NCBI GenBank assembly: GCA_913051785.1
Contig: CAJXCK010000003.1
Coordinates: 1-50,709, forward strand
Direction: 5' to 3'
Source of the DNA: an uncultured Gammaproteobacteria bacterium
GTDB lineage: Bacteria > Pseudomonadota > Gammaproteobacteria > Pseudomonadales > Azotimanducaceae
Length of the DNA stretch: 50,709 bases
Positions within the stretch are counted from its first letter, which is position 1. Every line of letters begins with the position of its first letter. The translations under genes were made by a program, and so were the position numbers. The notes beneath the pieces are model-generated. The model saw only the letters and a list, made by a program, of their open reading frames with translations, had not been told where the DNA came from and did not search any database. Below, piece by piece: positions 18,032 through 26,868 of the stretch.

Positions 18032-18559
18032 ATGATGCATGGCTTGAAAAATCGCGTGCGAAAGATGATCCCGGACAAAGAGTCCATAGGCAGTAATAAG
18101 GGGTTACGACCGATTAGGCATCTGCTTGGTCGAGCCACTCTTTGGAGTGTTAACAGAAAGACCGTCTCACTGGCTGTGTCAATCGGACTCTTTGCCGCTT
18201 TTATCCCTGTACCTTCGCAAATGCTTCTGGCCGCAATATTTGCGGTCTGGATGAAAGCTAATCTTCCAATCAGTGTTGCAACAGTTTGGGTAAGCAACCC
18301 ACTGACCATGGGCCCTATGTTCTACTTTTGCTACAAACTAGGCGCCTGGCTCCTCGACCTTCAGTTAGCCGCAGGCGAGGTTGAGTGGAGCATAAGCTGG
18401 CTAAGTGACAACGCGGGCAAGATCGGCTACCCATTCTTACTGGGCTGTCTCGTCTGCTCCTGGGTTTCAGCAATTTCAGGTTTCGTTATCGTACGCGTGG
18501 TCTGGAATTTTATGGTTATCAGCAAATGGAAAGCTAGGCAACTTCGAAATCGAGGTTAA
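18032..18559 (+). CDS. DUF2062 family membrane protein
   Basis: A 175-residue protein matching DUF2062. A basic N-terminus is followed by TLWSVNRKTVSLAVSIG, a helix FAAFIPVPSQMLLAAIFAVW, the conserved NLPISVATVWVSNPLTMGPMFYF segment, and C-terminal helices. The family has no established biochemical role. In Pseudomonas a DUF2062 gene also sits between comEC/exbBD and lolCDE, so the position is conserved although comEC is missing here. The stop overlaps the convergent lolE stop by 4 nt. Confidence 0.85.
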   Translation: MMHGLKNRVRKMIPDKESIGSNKGLRPIRHLLGRATLWSVNRKTVSLAVSIGLFAAFIPVPSQMLLAAIFAVWMKANLPISVATVWVSNPLTMGPMFYFCYKLGAWLLDLQLAAGEVEWSISWLSDNAGKIGYPFLLGCLVCSWVSAISGFVIVRVVWNFMVISKWKARQLRNRG

Positions 18560-19785
18560 GATAGGTTTTCAACTACATTTAACCTAGTCGCCTTGCTCGC
18601 CGGCAAATAGGCTGCCCATACAGATAAAGTCATTGCACCTAAACCGATCAGCAATAATTGGTACTTTTCTATTTTCGTGGGCACAACTAAAAAATAAGAA
18701 CCGTCCAGAAGGTGATAACCTGTAAAGTCCGATGCTAGGGCAATCAGCTCATTCGCATTATTTGTCAGAACTATGCCAAGGACGGCCCCAAAAAGACCGC
18801 TCAGCAGCCCCACGAAAAGACCTTGAAGTAAAAAAATATTTCTGACGAATTGCCGATTAGCTCCAAATGTCATAAGAACGGCGATGTCGCGCCTCTTATC
18901 ACCTACTTTCATCAGTTGACCCGAAACAATACTGAAGCTCGCTAAAACTAGAATTAAAAAAAGCAGAGTAGCCATGATGCTCTTCTCCAACTTGATCGCC
19001 CTAAATAATTCTCCGTAATCCTCCGTCCAGTCCTGAAAAGATTGCTTCGGCACGAAGTCTGCAGCGGTGAGGTGCTCTTCGATTCTAGTCCTAACACTTT
19101 CAATCTTTGACGGGTCTCTCAACTGGGCGGCCACCCCTTTTTCGCCAAGAGAGGACCAACCTTCCATCGATCGACTGTGAATATTCATTAGCACGAGAGA
19201 TGAATCCGCTTCCGATCCCAACTCAAAAACACCCGCGAGAACGAGACGTTCCGATTTAACCACCAATCCTCCGCCGTCTCTTGAGAGAAATAAGAGCTCA
19301 AAGGAGTCTCCCAACTCTAAGCCCAGTGCAAAAGCTAACGGAACACCAAGAAGGGAGGCTCTTTCCAAGTGGCGAAGACGTTCAAGTGCATCCGAACCGA
19401 CACTACCCCTGAAAAGACGATTGGTCATAAAGGTGTCGGGAGACATCGCAATCAGTTTAAGCGGTAGCGGACTCTCAGAATGGTGAACGAGCGCGAATCC
19501 CTCGAAATATTCTGTGGTACTCATTACTGCTGAGTCTGCGTCCAAAAGATCGACTATCTCGGGATTGTCGTCAGCATTCTCAAACTTTATATGAGGTACA
19601 ACTCCCAACAACCTCTCTTCTAATTCTCGCTGGAATCCATTCATGACGCTCAGCACTAAGACCATCGTCGCTATGCCTAGAGACATTCCCGTAACAGATA
19701 TCCAGATGATGAATCTCGACATTTTAGTGCCGCCGCCAAACATCAAACGCTGTGCCGTAAGATAAGTAAAAAGCGCGCGCTTCAT
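18556..19785 (-). CDS. lolE: Lipoprotein-releasing system permease LolE (LolC/E family)
   Basis: A 409-residue LolC/E permease. It has an N-terminal helix near RFIIWISVTGMSLGIATMVLVLS, a conserved MNGFQRELEERLLG segment, a large periplasmic domain, and three C-terminal FtsX-type helices (about 270-400). With LolC and LolD it extracts mature lipoproteins from the inner membrane and hands them to LolA. It is the last gene of the lolCDE operon and overlaps lolD by 4 nt. Whether this or the first copy is formally LolE is inferred from order. Confidence 0.92.
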   Translation of the reverse strand: MKRALFTYLTAQRLMFGGGTKMSRFIIWISVTGMSLGIATMVLVLSVMNGFQRELEERLLGVVPHIKFENADDNPEIVDLLDADSAVMSTTEYFEGFALVHHSESPLPLKLIAMSPDTFMTNRLFRGSVGSDALERLRHLERASLLGVPLAFALGLELGDSFELLFLSRDGGGLVVKSERLVLAGVFELGSEADSSLVLMNIHSRSMEGWSSLGEKGVAAQLRDPSKIESVRTRIEEHLTAADFVPKQSFQDWTEDYGELFRAIKLEKSIMATLLFLILVLASFSIVSGQLMKVGDKRRDIAVLMTFGANRQFVRNIFLLQGLFVGLLSGLFGAVLGIVLTNNANELIALASDFTGYHLLDGSYFLVVPTKIEKYQLLLIGLGAMTLSVWAAYLPASKATRLNVVENLS

Positions 19786-20480
19786 CCAACCCCTGATGCT
19801 TCGGACAAGAACCCTGCGGACAGTTCTAAAACTCTATCAAATCCTGAGAGCAAGCTATGGTCATGAGTAACCATTAGTATTGAGCTGCCTGAGTTAATTG
19901 TGAGCTCCAGCAGCAATTCGATCGCGCTTGCTGCGTTTTCCTCATCAAGATTGCCAGTTGGCTCGTCAGCTAGAACTAAGTCAGGCTTAGAGATGACTGC
20001 CCGTGCCAGAGCAACCCTCTGTCTTTCACCACCTGATAGCTCTGAAGGCTTGTGATTTGCTCGATCCCCAAGACCCACGCGCTCCAGCAATTCCTTTCCT
20101 AGCTTGTCAGCTTCCTGTTTTCCTGAGCCTGATAAACGCAGTGGCATGCATATATTTTCCAATGCATCGAACTCTGGGAGCAGATGATGTTGCTGGTATA
20201 TAAATCCCATGTATCTCATCCTAACCGCAGCTCGGGCGTCTGGGCTAAGACCTGAAAGTGGCATGCCTCCAACTTTAATCGACCCTGAATCAAGATCATC
20301 TAGACCTGCAAGCAAATGAAGCAGTGTGCTTTTGCCTGAACCAGAACGCCCGACAATTGCTACCCTGTCTCCGGGCATTAGATCAAAAGAGACACCGTTT
20401 AAAATCTTGAGATTCTCTGTCCCTTGTCGATAACTTTTAAAGATCGACTGAGTAGACAGAATTGGCACTCGATTATTCAT
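19782..20480 (-). CDS. lolD: Lipoprotein-releasing system ATPase LolD
   Basis: A 232-residue ABC ATPase with Walker A GRSGSGKS, signature LSGGERQR, Walker B LVLADEPTGNLD and H-loop VTHDHSLL. The EPTGNLD sequence is typical of the LolD/MacB/FtsE group. Its placement between two LolC/E permeases fixes the assignment. It overlaps lolC by 8 nt and lolE by 4 nt. It powers lipoprotein release, which matters here because the neighbouring 34-47 kb module encodes at least four putative lipoproteins. Confidence 0.96.
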   Translation of the reverse strand: MNNRVPILSTQSIFKSYRQGTENLKILNGVSFDLMPGDRVAIVGRSGSGKSTLLHLLAGLDDLDSGSIKVGGMPLSGLSPDARAAVRMRYMGFIYQQHHLLPEFDALENICMPLRLSGSGKQEADKLGKELLERVGLGDRANHKPSELSGGERQRVALARAVISKPDLVLADEPTGNLDEENAASAIELLLELTINSGSSILMVTHDHSLLSGFDRVLELSAGFLSEASGVG

Positions 20481-21708
20481 AAGCCAGCACCTCGGCCGGC
20501 AGAGATTGACCGGCTCGCCAAGCCGGAAAAATCACAGCGAAGAATGACAGCAATACGGTCAACAAAAAAATCAGAGCTACGTCCGTTAGAAAAAAACTTA
20601 GAGGCAAGTAATCGATAAAATATTGAGACATGGGGTTGAACCCAATAACTTGTTCGATAATTGGAAGCATCAATACCAGACCAGCGCCAAAAAGCCCACT
20701 CAATACGACTCCTAAAAAAGCCCCAAAAATGGCAAGGACTAGTCCCAGAAGAACAAAGGCATAAACGATCTTCCTCGACATTGCTCCGTTTGTTCGCAGA
20801 ATCGCTATTGAGGCGGCCTGGCCTTGCACAAGCATCGTCATGCTTGAAAAAAGGTTAAAACACCCAACCCCGATTAGTATCGAAAACAAAAGAAATAATG
20901 TCGCCTTTTGTACGGCGATCGCTTGATATAGGTTACCTAAATAGCTCTTCCAGGATAACGCTCTACCTGCATTCGGGATCAAAAGACCATCTAAAAAGCT
21001 GCGAGCATCCTCAGTCAAGAAGGGGTCTTTCAAGCGACCGTGCAGTCCATTTACGCGCGAATCCGGGAAACGAAGCATTTTTTGAGCAGAGGATAAAGAG
21101 ACAAATACCGTAGTTGAGTCGAGAGAAGAGCCAGTTGCAAATGTATCCACAATTTCGAACTGCTTTTGAAGATAGTTCTGCCCGAAAAGACTAATGCGGA
21201 ATCGCGGTACTATCAGCGTGACAAAATCCCCGACCGAAAGGGCCATCTTTTCCGCAATGCCGCTACCGACAACCACGCCGAATTTCACTCGATCGAGGTC
21301 GGGCAAAGTAATTTCGCCAAGATAGTTACCGATACTACTAACATTTTCATATTCGGCTGGATCGAAACCAATAAAGTTTATGGGCCGAAGTTCTTCCTTG
21401 GACGCAATCACTGCCGCACCCTCAGCGACAGGCGCGAGACCAGAAAGGCCATACAATCCCATCTTAGAGAAACTTTCTCTGATGTTTTTTCTCGAAAAAC
21501 CATATTCTGAAGACAAACTAACCTGCGGTACAACCGTTAATAATCTCTCCTCTAATTCTTCCTCAAACCCGTTAACAATAGATAAGACCAAGAAAAGGAC
21601 ACCGGTACTCAGTGCAATAGAGAGAAAAGCCAACTTGTTAACGGTGCCTGCAAAGCCCGCTCCGTCGCATAAGAGTCGAAAAGAAAACCCCGTAAAAAAA
21701 CTATTCAC
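20473..21708 (-). CDS. lolC: Lipoprotein-releasing system permease LolC (LolC/E family)
   Basis: A 411-residue permease paralogous to the downstream lolE product. It shares the N-terminal helix, the NGFEEELEERLL segment and three C-terminal FtsX-type helices around a periplasmic domain. It is the first gene of lolCDE. Sequence divergence between the two permeases indicates a genuine LolC plus LolE pair rather than a single LolF. No promoter stands out in the 71 nt separating it from nqrM. Confidence 0.92.
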   Translation of the reverse strand: MNSFFTGFSFRLLCDGAGFAGTVNKLAFLSIALSTGVLFLVLSIVNGFEEELEERLLTVVPQVSLSSEYGFSRKNIRESFSKMGLYGLSGLAPVAEGAAVIASKEELRPINFIGFDPAEYENVSSIGNYLGEITLPDLDRVKFGVVVGSGIAEKMALSVGDFVTLIVPRFRISLFGQNYLQKQFEIVDTFATGSSLDSTTVFVSLSSAQKMLRFPDSRVNGLHGRLKDPFLTEDARSFLDGLLIPNAGRALSWKSYLGNLYQAIAVQKATLFLLFSILIGVGCFNLFSSMTMLVQGQAASIAILRTNGAMSRKIVYAFVLLGLVLAIFGAFLGVVLSGLFGAGLVLMLPIIEQVIGFNPMSQYFIDYLPLSFFLTDVALIFLLTVLLSFFAVIFPAWRAGQSLPAEVLAYE

Positions 21709-21779
21709 GCCGCAGCCGAGTTGAGGTCACGAGATCCAAGGCCATAGACATAATGTCTCGAGCTTCAATAGTTCTCTAT

Positions 21780-21974
21780 CTAACTGCGTATTTGGGATTC
21801 CGTTTCGCATTTAGCTGCGTCACCACCGCAAATCTCACACTCCATCTCCATTCCCAACGCCTTCATACCGCCACAACTACCGGCAATCGGCTTACGACCG
21901 AACAACACCCCAACTGCCATGAGAGCAACAAGGGCGGAGACAAGAATAAACGCCAAAAAGAAAGTGCTAACCAC
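21780..21974 (-). CDS. nqrM: Na+-NQR maturation protein NqrM
   Basis: A 64-residue protein with one N-terminal transmembrane helix and four cysteines (34, 46, 49, 56) in the pattern GSCGG ... CEICGG ... KC. This is the NqrM (formerly DUF539) signature. NqrM is needed to assemble the iron centre between NqrD and NqrE of the sodium-pumping NADH:quinone reductase. It directly follows apbE, sharing one base at 21974, and ApbE attaches FMN to NqrB and NqrC. The nqrABCDEF genes are not in the window but are expected in the genome. Confidence 0.9.
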   Translation of the reverse strand: MVSTFFLAFILVSALVALMAVGVLFGRKPIAGSCGGMKALGMEMECEICGGDAAKCETESQIRS

Positions 21975-23056
21975 TAATCTGGATCCATTAAAAACAAGCT
22001 AGTCATAGTAGAAGTATAGCGCTCTATAACTTCTCCTGTGCTTTTTTTTCTGATCAAAAAAACAGGAATGTCATTCTCTTCCGCGAAAGCTATCGACTCT
22101 TCTTCACCCATCACCATGAAAGCAGTCGCCAGAGCATCTGCACGCATGGTCGACTTATCGGCAACAGTGACAGAGATCACGCCATTCTTCACCGGTCCCC
22201 CGCTTCGCGGATCGATTATATGGGAGACTTTCCCCCCTCCCGATAATCGAAAATTTCGATAGTCACCCGAGGTTGCAATACCCATGTCTCGTAGCAAAAG
22301 AACTGAAATAAGACCTTGTCCTATGTCCAAACTCGCTTTTTCTATACCTATTCGCCAGGACTTTCCATTTGGGTTTGACCCTCCCGCCTTTATCTCACCG
22401 CCAATATCGACGAGGTAGCTAGAGCATCCACTCGCTTTAATCAGAGAAGCCAGTTCGTCTACCGCCTGACCTTTGGCTATTCCCGACATATCCAAATAGA
22501 GATCCGCCCTTTCCTTGACCAGTCGAAGCGGTTCTCCTTCGTTACTGATTATTTTTACCTTCTCAAGACCGGTCCGAATTTGGGCTTGCGCCATTTGCTG
22601 TGGCGATGGGTCTGCTACGAAAGAGGATGGTCCGAACCCCCAAAGATTGACTATAGGGCCGATTGTCGGATCAAACGCTCCTTCAGTATCAATCCAAACG
22701 GCTTTCGACATCACCAAAGCCTTCTCTAGAAATGGAGAGACCGGGATCGCCCTATTTGGTGGGGCTTGGTTAAACTGACTAATCTCTGAAAGCTTTATGT
22801 ATGTCGACATCGATTGATTAAAAAGGGCTAAAAACCGATCTACGCTCTCCTGCTTGATTTGACAACTTGAATCATCCACGACCTTTATTCTGTAGTAGGT
22901 CCCCATAGTAGACCCCTCAAATTGTCGCAATTCTGGAGCAGCGCAACTTGTACACAAAGAGGTAGCGATAATGACTCTGACAAGCCTGCTCGTGAGAAAT
23001 AGGAGCCCACTACTCTTTTGGAATTTAGAAGCCAAGCGCTTTTCACTTTCGGGCAA
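21974..23056 (-). CDS. apbE: FAD:protein FMN transferase ApbE
   Basis: A 360-residue ApbE. An N-terminal hydrophobic segment ends in SLCTSCAAP, a lipobox-like site, so it is probably a periplasmic lipoprotein. Conserved motifs are GSTMGTYYRI, LDMSGIAKGQAVDEL, HIIDPRSGGPV and ADALATAFMVMG (metal and FAD binding). It flavinylates threonines in NqrB/NqrC and related electron carriers. The pairing with nqrM is classic for Na+-NQR clusters. Confidence 0.94.
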   Translation of the reverse strand: MPESEKRLASKFQKSSGLLFLTSRLVRVIIATSLCTSCAAPELRQFEGSTMGTYYRIKVVDDSSCQIKQESVDRFLALFNQSMSTYIKLSEISQFNQAPPNRAIPVSPFLEKALVMSKAVWIDTEGAFDPTIGPIVNLWGFGPSSFVADPSPQQMAQAQIRTGLEKVKIISNEGEPLRLVKERADLYLDMSGIAKGQAVDELASLIKASGCSSYLVDIGGEIKAGGSNPNGKSWRIGIEKASLDIGQGLISVLLLRDMGIATSGDYRNFRLSGGGKVSHIIDPRSGGPVKNGVISVTVADKSTMRADALATAFMVMGEEESIAFAEENDIPVFLIRKKSTGEVIERYTSTMTSLFLMDPD

Positions 23057-23134
23057 TTGAAGCTTACAATCTTATCGCGGATTTGAGTCGCGCTAACACT
23101 CTATTTTTTGGGACACAGGCTCTCAGCCAAAAAA

Positions 23135-24394
23135 ATGAATAAAAACTTCTTTCTAGTTGCACTCCTCCTTTCGGCTCTACTCGGGTGGGCTACAGGGATG
23201 ATTTTTGAATCATCGGAGACGTTGCAATCTATTTCACTGCTATTGAAAACGGCATTCTTTGCGGTCCTCAAGATGGTTATTGGCCCCCTCATTTTTTTCT
23301 CTGTGTTTAGTGGGGTACTTGGGCTTGGCAACAAAGCGAGCGCCTCGAGGATAGGTGGCGTCACCCTCGTCTATTATTTAACCACCACAGGCATAGCCAT
23401 TTCCATTGGACTGGTAGTCGTATTCTTCATTCATCCGTGGACCAGTTACCCTCCTATCACGAACAACCTGGACGAGGGTTTGAGCAGCCTATCCCTCGCC
23501 AGCCCGACACTAATTTCTTCGAGCGATGGTTCAATCACAAGCCTATTCGTGACCATGATTCAACGTATGTTCGTAAACCCAATATCTGCTATCGCGGAAT
23601 TTAACATTCTGGGTATTTTGACTTCCGCGGTTATCTTTGGGTTAGCCGCTACGGTGGTCACTAATGAGAAGTCGCGTCTGCCCGAGGTGATTGAAGAAAT
23701 TAGCTCGGGGATGCACAAGCTGGCCAACTGGGTGTTGTGGCTCTTGCCTGTAGGACTTTTCGCGATTACCTATCAGTTAGCGACTCAGTTGACTTGGACG
23801 ACCATGGCTTCACTGGGCCAGTTAGCAGCCGTCGTATTCGGGGCTACTCTGATTCACGGATTATTGGTGCTGCCAACAATTGTATGGCTGGTATCAGGCA
23901 TGTCCCCTTTTACTTTCATCAAGAGAATCCTGCAGCCACTGTTCACGGCACTGCTTACTTCCTCAAGCGCAACAACGCTACCCGTCTCAATGATAGCGGC
24001 CGAGAAAGAACTCGGAGTAGACCGAGCTAAGGCCAGCTTCATTTTGCCCTTAGGAGCAACGGCAAATATGGACGGGACTGCGCTATTTGAGGGGATAGCC
24101 GCTATTTATTTAGCCTACATGTTTGGAATCGATCTCGGCTCTACCGAGATTATTACGGTATTTCTTATATCCATGCTTTCCTCAATAGGAGCGCCTGGTA
24201 TGCCCTCAGGTTCTATGGCAGGAATGCAGTTGGTCTTGCTCGCAGTTGGCATCCCGCTCGAGGCAATCGCCCTTCTCCTTTTAATTGAAAGGCCTCTAGA
24301 CACTTTCAGAACCGCGGTGAACGTTGAGGGAGATCTTGCGGGATGTCTTGTAGTTGAACATTTCATTAGTGGTTCGGAAAAGGCGACCTCTTAA
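23135..24394 (+). CDS. Dicarboxylate/amino acid:cation symporter (DAACS family)
   Basis: A 419-residue secondary transporter of the GltP/DctA family with about eight helices plus two hairpins. The hallmarks are TSSSATTLPV (hairpin 1 serine-rich loop), NMDGTALFEG (unwound TM7, cation site) and GAPGMPSG (hairpin 2). It would import glutamate, aspartate or C4-dicarboxylates with Na+ or H+. The preferred start is the ATG at 23135, because the upstream TTG extension is not hydrophobic and has no SD. Only three nt separate it from the phosphatase gene, suggesting co-transcription. Confidence 0.9.
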   Translation: MNKNFFLVALLLSALLGWATGMIFESSETLQSISLLLKTAFFAVLKMVIGPLIFFSVFSGVLGLGNKASASRIGGVTLVYYLTTTGIAISIGLVVVFFIHPWTSYPPITNNLDEGLSSLSLASPTLISSSDGSITSLFVTMIQRMFVNPISAIAEFNILGILTSAVIFGLAATVVTNEKSRLPEVIEEISSGMHKLANWVLWLLPVGLFAITYQLATQLTWTTMASLGQLAAVVFGATLIHGLLVLPTIVWLVSGMSPFTFIKRILQPLFTALLTSSSATTLPVSMIAAEKELGVDRAKASFILPLGATANMDGTALFEGIAAIYLAYMFGIDLGSTEIITVFLISMLSSIGAPGMPSGSMAGMQLVLLAVGIPLEAIALLLLIERPLDTFRTAVNVEGDLAGCLVVEHFISGSEKATS

Positions 24395-24397
24395 AAG

Positions 24398-25003
24398 ATG
24401 AACATCCTTTTCATTCGCCACGGACAGATTCTTGCTAACCGAGAGGGCCGTTGGCATGGCTCCACTGACAGTCTTCTAACTCTCAAAGGGAAAATCCAGG
24501 CAAGACTAACGAGGAGAGCCGTAAAAAATCATTTCCCTACTGTGACTTTTGTAAGTCCGCTTCAGCGCTGCCGAAAGACGGCATTGTTAGCCACTCGAAA
24601 CCTTAATATACCAACAGAAGTTCTGCCTGGACTGGCGGAGATGTCAATCGGCGAGTGGGAAAACAGAAAATACGCAGAACTGAATGGAGTGGAGAATCTG
24701 CACTCTAAATTCAACGAAGATCTCTCTTGGTGTCCGCCCAAGGGCGAGAGCCTGCAAAAGGTATCTGATCGTTCTCTCTCGGCATTCCATCAAATCACTG
24801 AAAATTGCTCGGCAAAGGATACGATTTTAATCGTAAGTCACGGCGCTCTGCTGGCGATCTTGCTGGCTAACCTGCTTGACGGCGATCCTCGGAGTTGGAC
24901 GAGCTATTTCTTCGGCAATTGCAGCATTACGCAAGGTGAGTTTTCAGATCACCTTAGAATTATCGATTTCAACAACACTGATCATCTTGGTATATTTGCG
25001 TGA
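24398..25003 (+). CDS. Histidine phosphatase family protein
   Basis: A 201-residue phosphatase with the RHG motif LFIRHGQ (His8), a second SPLQRCRKTA segment, the Glu-containing LAEMSIGEWENR and a late catalytic VSHGALL. This is the CobC/GpmB-like layout. The natural substrate cannot be deduced; relatives act on phosphorylated sugars, cobalamin precursors or nucleotides. It follows the symporter by 3 nt and precedes the enoyl-CoA hydratase by 28 nt. Confidence 0.85.
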   Translation: MNILFIRHGQILANREGRWHGSTDSLLTLKGKIQARLTRRAVKNHFPTVTFVSPLQRCRKTALLATRNLNIPTEVLPGLAEMSIGEWENRKYAELNGVENLHSKFNEDLSWCPPKGESLQKVSDRSLSAFHQITENCSAKDTILIVSHGALLAILLANLLDGDPRSWTSYFFGNCSITQGEFSDHLRIIDFNNTDHLGIFA

Positions 25004-25031
25004 ACAATTTTCACAGACTGGGGAGATAGAC

Positions 25032-25802
25032 ATGCGGGAGTTTTGTATTGTAGAAAAGGCCGATCATATTATGACGGTGAAAATCAACAGGCCGGACAGA
25101 CTTAATGCACTTCACCCCCCTGGCAACGCCGAGCTGGGAGAGGTGTTCGATGAATTCGCCTCAGACGACGACCTTTGGGTCGCAATCATAACAGGAGAAG
25201 GACGGGGCTTTAGTGCAGGTAACGACCTTCGGTATCAGGCAGAGGGCGGAGAGAGAGTCCCTATGCCAAGGGGCTTCGGCGGGTTAACATCTAGGTTTGA
25301 CTTACACAAGCCTGTCATCGCAGCAGTAAATGGAGTCGCGATGGGTGGTGGCTTCGAGATCGCCCTAGCGTGTGACCTCATTATCGCCTCAGATCTGGCC
25401 AAATTTGCATTACCTGAACCAAAGGTAGGCCTCGCAGCGTTGGCTGGAGGTCTGAACCGACTACCCCGTCAGATAGGACCAAAGAGAGCTCTTGGCATGA
25501 TATTAACCGGAAGACACGTATCACCGGAGGAAGGAGTCGAACTAGGGTTTGTGAATGAAGTCGTGCCAGCAGACCAACTGATGGACGCTGCCATGCGCTG
25601 GGCGAAACTGATTTTGGAATGCGCTCCGTTATCGATTAGAGCCAGCAAAGACGTTGTGTATAAGAGTCTTGATAGCGCCTCTTTACAAGATGCAATGGAA
25701 GCCAGTTATGATTCGGTTAAAGCGATGGTTGGTAGCTCGGACTTCGTAGAGGGCCCTAAAGCCTTCGCTGAAAAGCGAGCACCAAATTGGCAAGGCAAGT
25801 AG
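25032..25802 (+). CDS. Enoyl-CoA hydratase/isomerase family protein
   Basis: A 256-residue crotonase-fold protein. It shows the oxyanion-hole segment GFSAGNDL, GVAMGGGFEIALACD with the first catalytic Glu, and ALPEPKVGLAALAGG with the second. These match enoyl-CoA hydratases of the carnitinyl-CoA dehydratase-like group. The ATG at 25032 has a GGGGAG box and the family start; the longer frame overlapping the phosphatase is rejected. With the SDR (6933) and acyl-CoA ligase (27805) it points to fatty acid or related acyl-CoA breakdown, though the genes are not in one operon. Confidence 0.88.
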   Translation: MREFCIVEKADHIMTVKINRPDRLNALHPPGNAELGEVFDEFASDDDLWVAIITGEGRGFSAGNDLRYQAEGGERVPMPRGFGGLTSRFDLHKPVIAAVNGVAMGGGFEIALACDLIIASDLAKFALPEPKVGLAALAGGLNRLPRQIGPKRALGMILTGRHVSPEEGVELGFVNEVVPADQLMDAAMRWAKLILECAPLSIRASKDVVYKSLDSASLQDAMEASYDSVKAMVGSSDFVEGPKAFAEKRAPNWQGK

Positions 25803-25807
25803 CGAAC

Positions 25808-26224
25808 TTGACCAAAAGCCTAAAATTAACTCATAAGGATCTCATTGAGGAGGCCCTCAGCCAAATAGAAACGCTTTGCAGTGAGGAGGCATTTGGGCTT
25901 GAGGAAAATGAGGGCTTTCTGTTTGTTGACTTGAGAGATCCAAGAGAACTCGAAAGAGAGGGCAAGATCCCTGGCGCCTTTCACGCGCCCAGAGGCATGT
26001 TGGAGTTTTGGGTCGACCCTTCCTCGCCATATTACAAAGAAGAGTTTGGTACAGACCGAAAACTAGTGTTTTATTGTCAAAGCGGGTGGAGATCCGCCCT
26101 GTCTGCAAAGACCGTGCAAGATATGGGGCTGGAAAATGTTTGCCATCTCGGTGAAGGTTTTAGAGGTTGGAAAGAAAAAGGCGGCCCAACTGAGACAATT
26201 CAGCACCGATCGAGAACCACTTAG
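25808..26224 (+). CDS. Rhodanese-like domain protein
   Basis: A 138-residue single rhodanese domain from the TTG at 25808 (a TTG at 25787 is also possible). Motifs are FVDLRDPRELEREGKIPGAFHAPRG and the active-site loop VFYCQSGWRSA with the sulfur-carrying cysteine, then LGEGFRGWKEKGGP. It probably moves persulfide sulfur or detoxifies cyanide or thiosulfate; no partner is obvious. It lies directly behind the enoyl-CoA hydratase gene and before the spermidine-synthase-like pair. Confidence 0.85.
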   Translation: MTKSLKLTHKDLIEEALSQIETLCSEEAFGLEENEGFLFVDLRDPRELEREGKIPGAFHAPRGMLEFWVDPSSPYYKEEFGTDRKLVFYCQSGWRSALSAKTVQDMGLENVCHLGEGFRGWKEKGGPTETIQHRSRTT

Positions 26225-26253
26225 CCCCCTCCTATTGGGATAGCGTTAGAGGA

Positions 26254-26868
26254 ATGCCGTTATTAGTTTATCTCTTAGCTTTTGGAGGCGGCTTCTGCAT
26301 TATGTCGCTAGAGCTGATTGGAGGGAGAATTTTGGCTCCGTACTTTGGGAGCGGGATTTACGTGTGGGGCAGCATAATCACGATATTTATGGTGTCACTA
26401 TCGCTTGGTTATCTGAGCGGGGGACGATTGTCGGTAAAAGATCCTACATTCGCGAAATTCGGAGCAATCTTCATCATAGGAGGGGCACTGCTAGCTCCAA
26501 TAACCTTGCTCGCTAACCCCGTGATGGATTTTATTTTCTTGAGAGTGGAAGACCCCAGATACGGTTCACTTGTCGCATCAACTTTTTTGTTTGCAATACC
26601 TACGATTATACTGGGGATGATCTCGCCATATTCGGTTAGATTACTAGTCGAAAAAGTAGAGCAGTCTGGTTCTGTAGCTGGAACACTTTATTTTTTTTCG
26701 ACACTTGGAAGTGCTCTCGGCACCCTCTTGACCTCCTTCTATTTCGTACTGTGGTTCGAGGTCAACAGCATCATTCTCGTTCTCACTTCATCACTCATCT
26801 GCTTGGGCGTATTCTCGCTTTATTTGAATGCGAGCTCCAGATCAAAATTTTTGGGCGACAATGAATAG
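26254..26868 (+). CDS. Membrane half of a spermidine-synthase-like protein
   Basis: A 204-residue membrane protein with about six helices, including the conserved GGFCIMSLELIGGRILAP and GSGIYVWGSIITIF segments. These correspond to the N-terminal membrane domain of fused membrane/spermidine-synthase-like proteins. That domain is normally followed by the catalytic half in one polypeptide. Here it stops, and the catalytic half begins 8 nt earlier in the next frame, so the two are translationally coupled. Function unknown; the family need not make spermidine. Confidence 0.75.
   Translation: MPLLVYLLAFGGGFCIMSLELIGGRILAPYFGSGIYVWGSIITIFMVSLSLGYLSGGRLSVKDPTFAKFGAIFIIGGALLAPITLLANPVMDFIFLRVEDPRYGSLVASTFLFAIPTIILGMISPYSVRLLVEKVEQSGSVAGTLYFFSTLGSALGTLLTSFYFVLWFEVNSIILVLTSSLICLGVFSLYLNASSRSKFLGDNE

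Noticed and set aside
24876-25031. N-terminal extension of the enoyl-CoA hydratase frame
   Set aside because: It overlaps the phosphatase gene and lacks family similarity; the ATG at 25032 has a good ribosome binding site.
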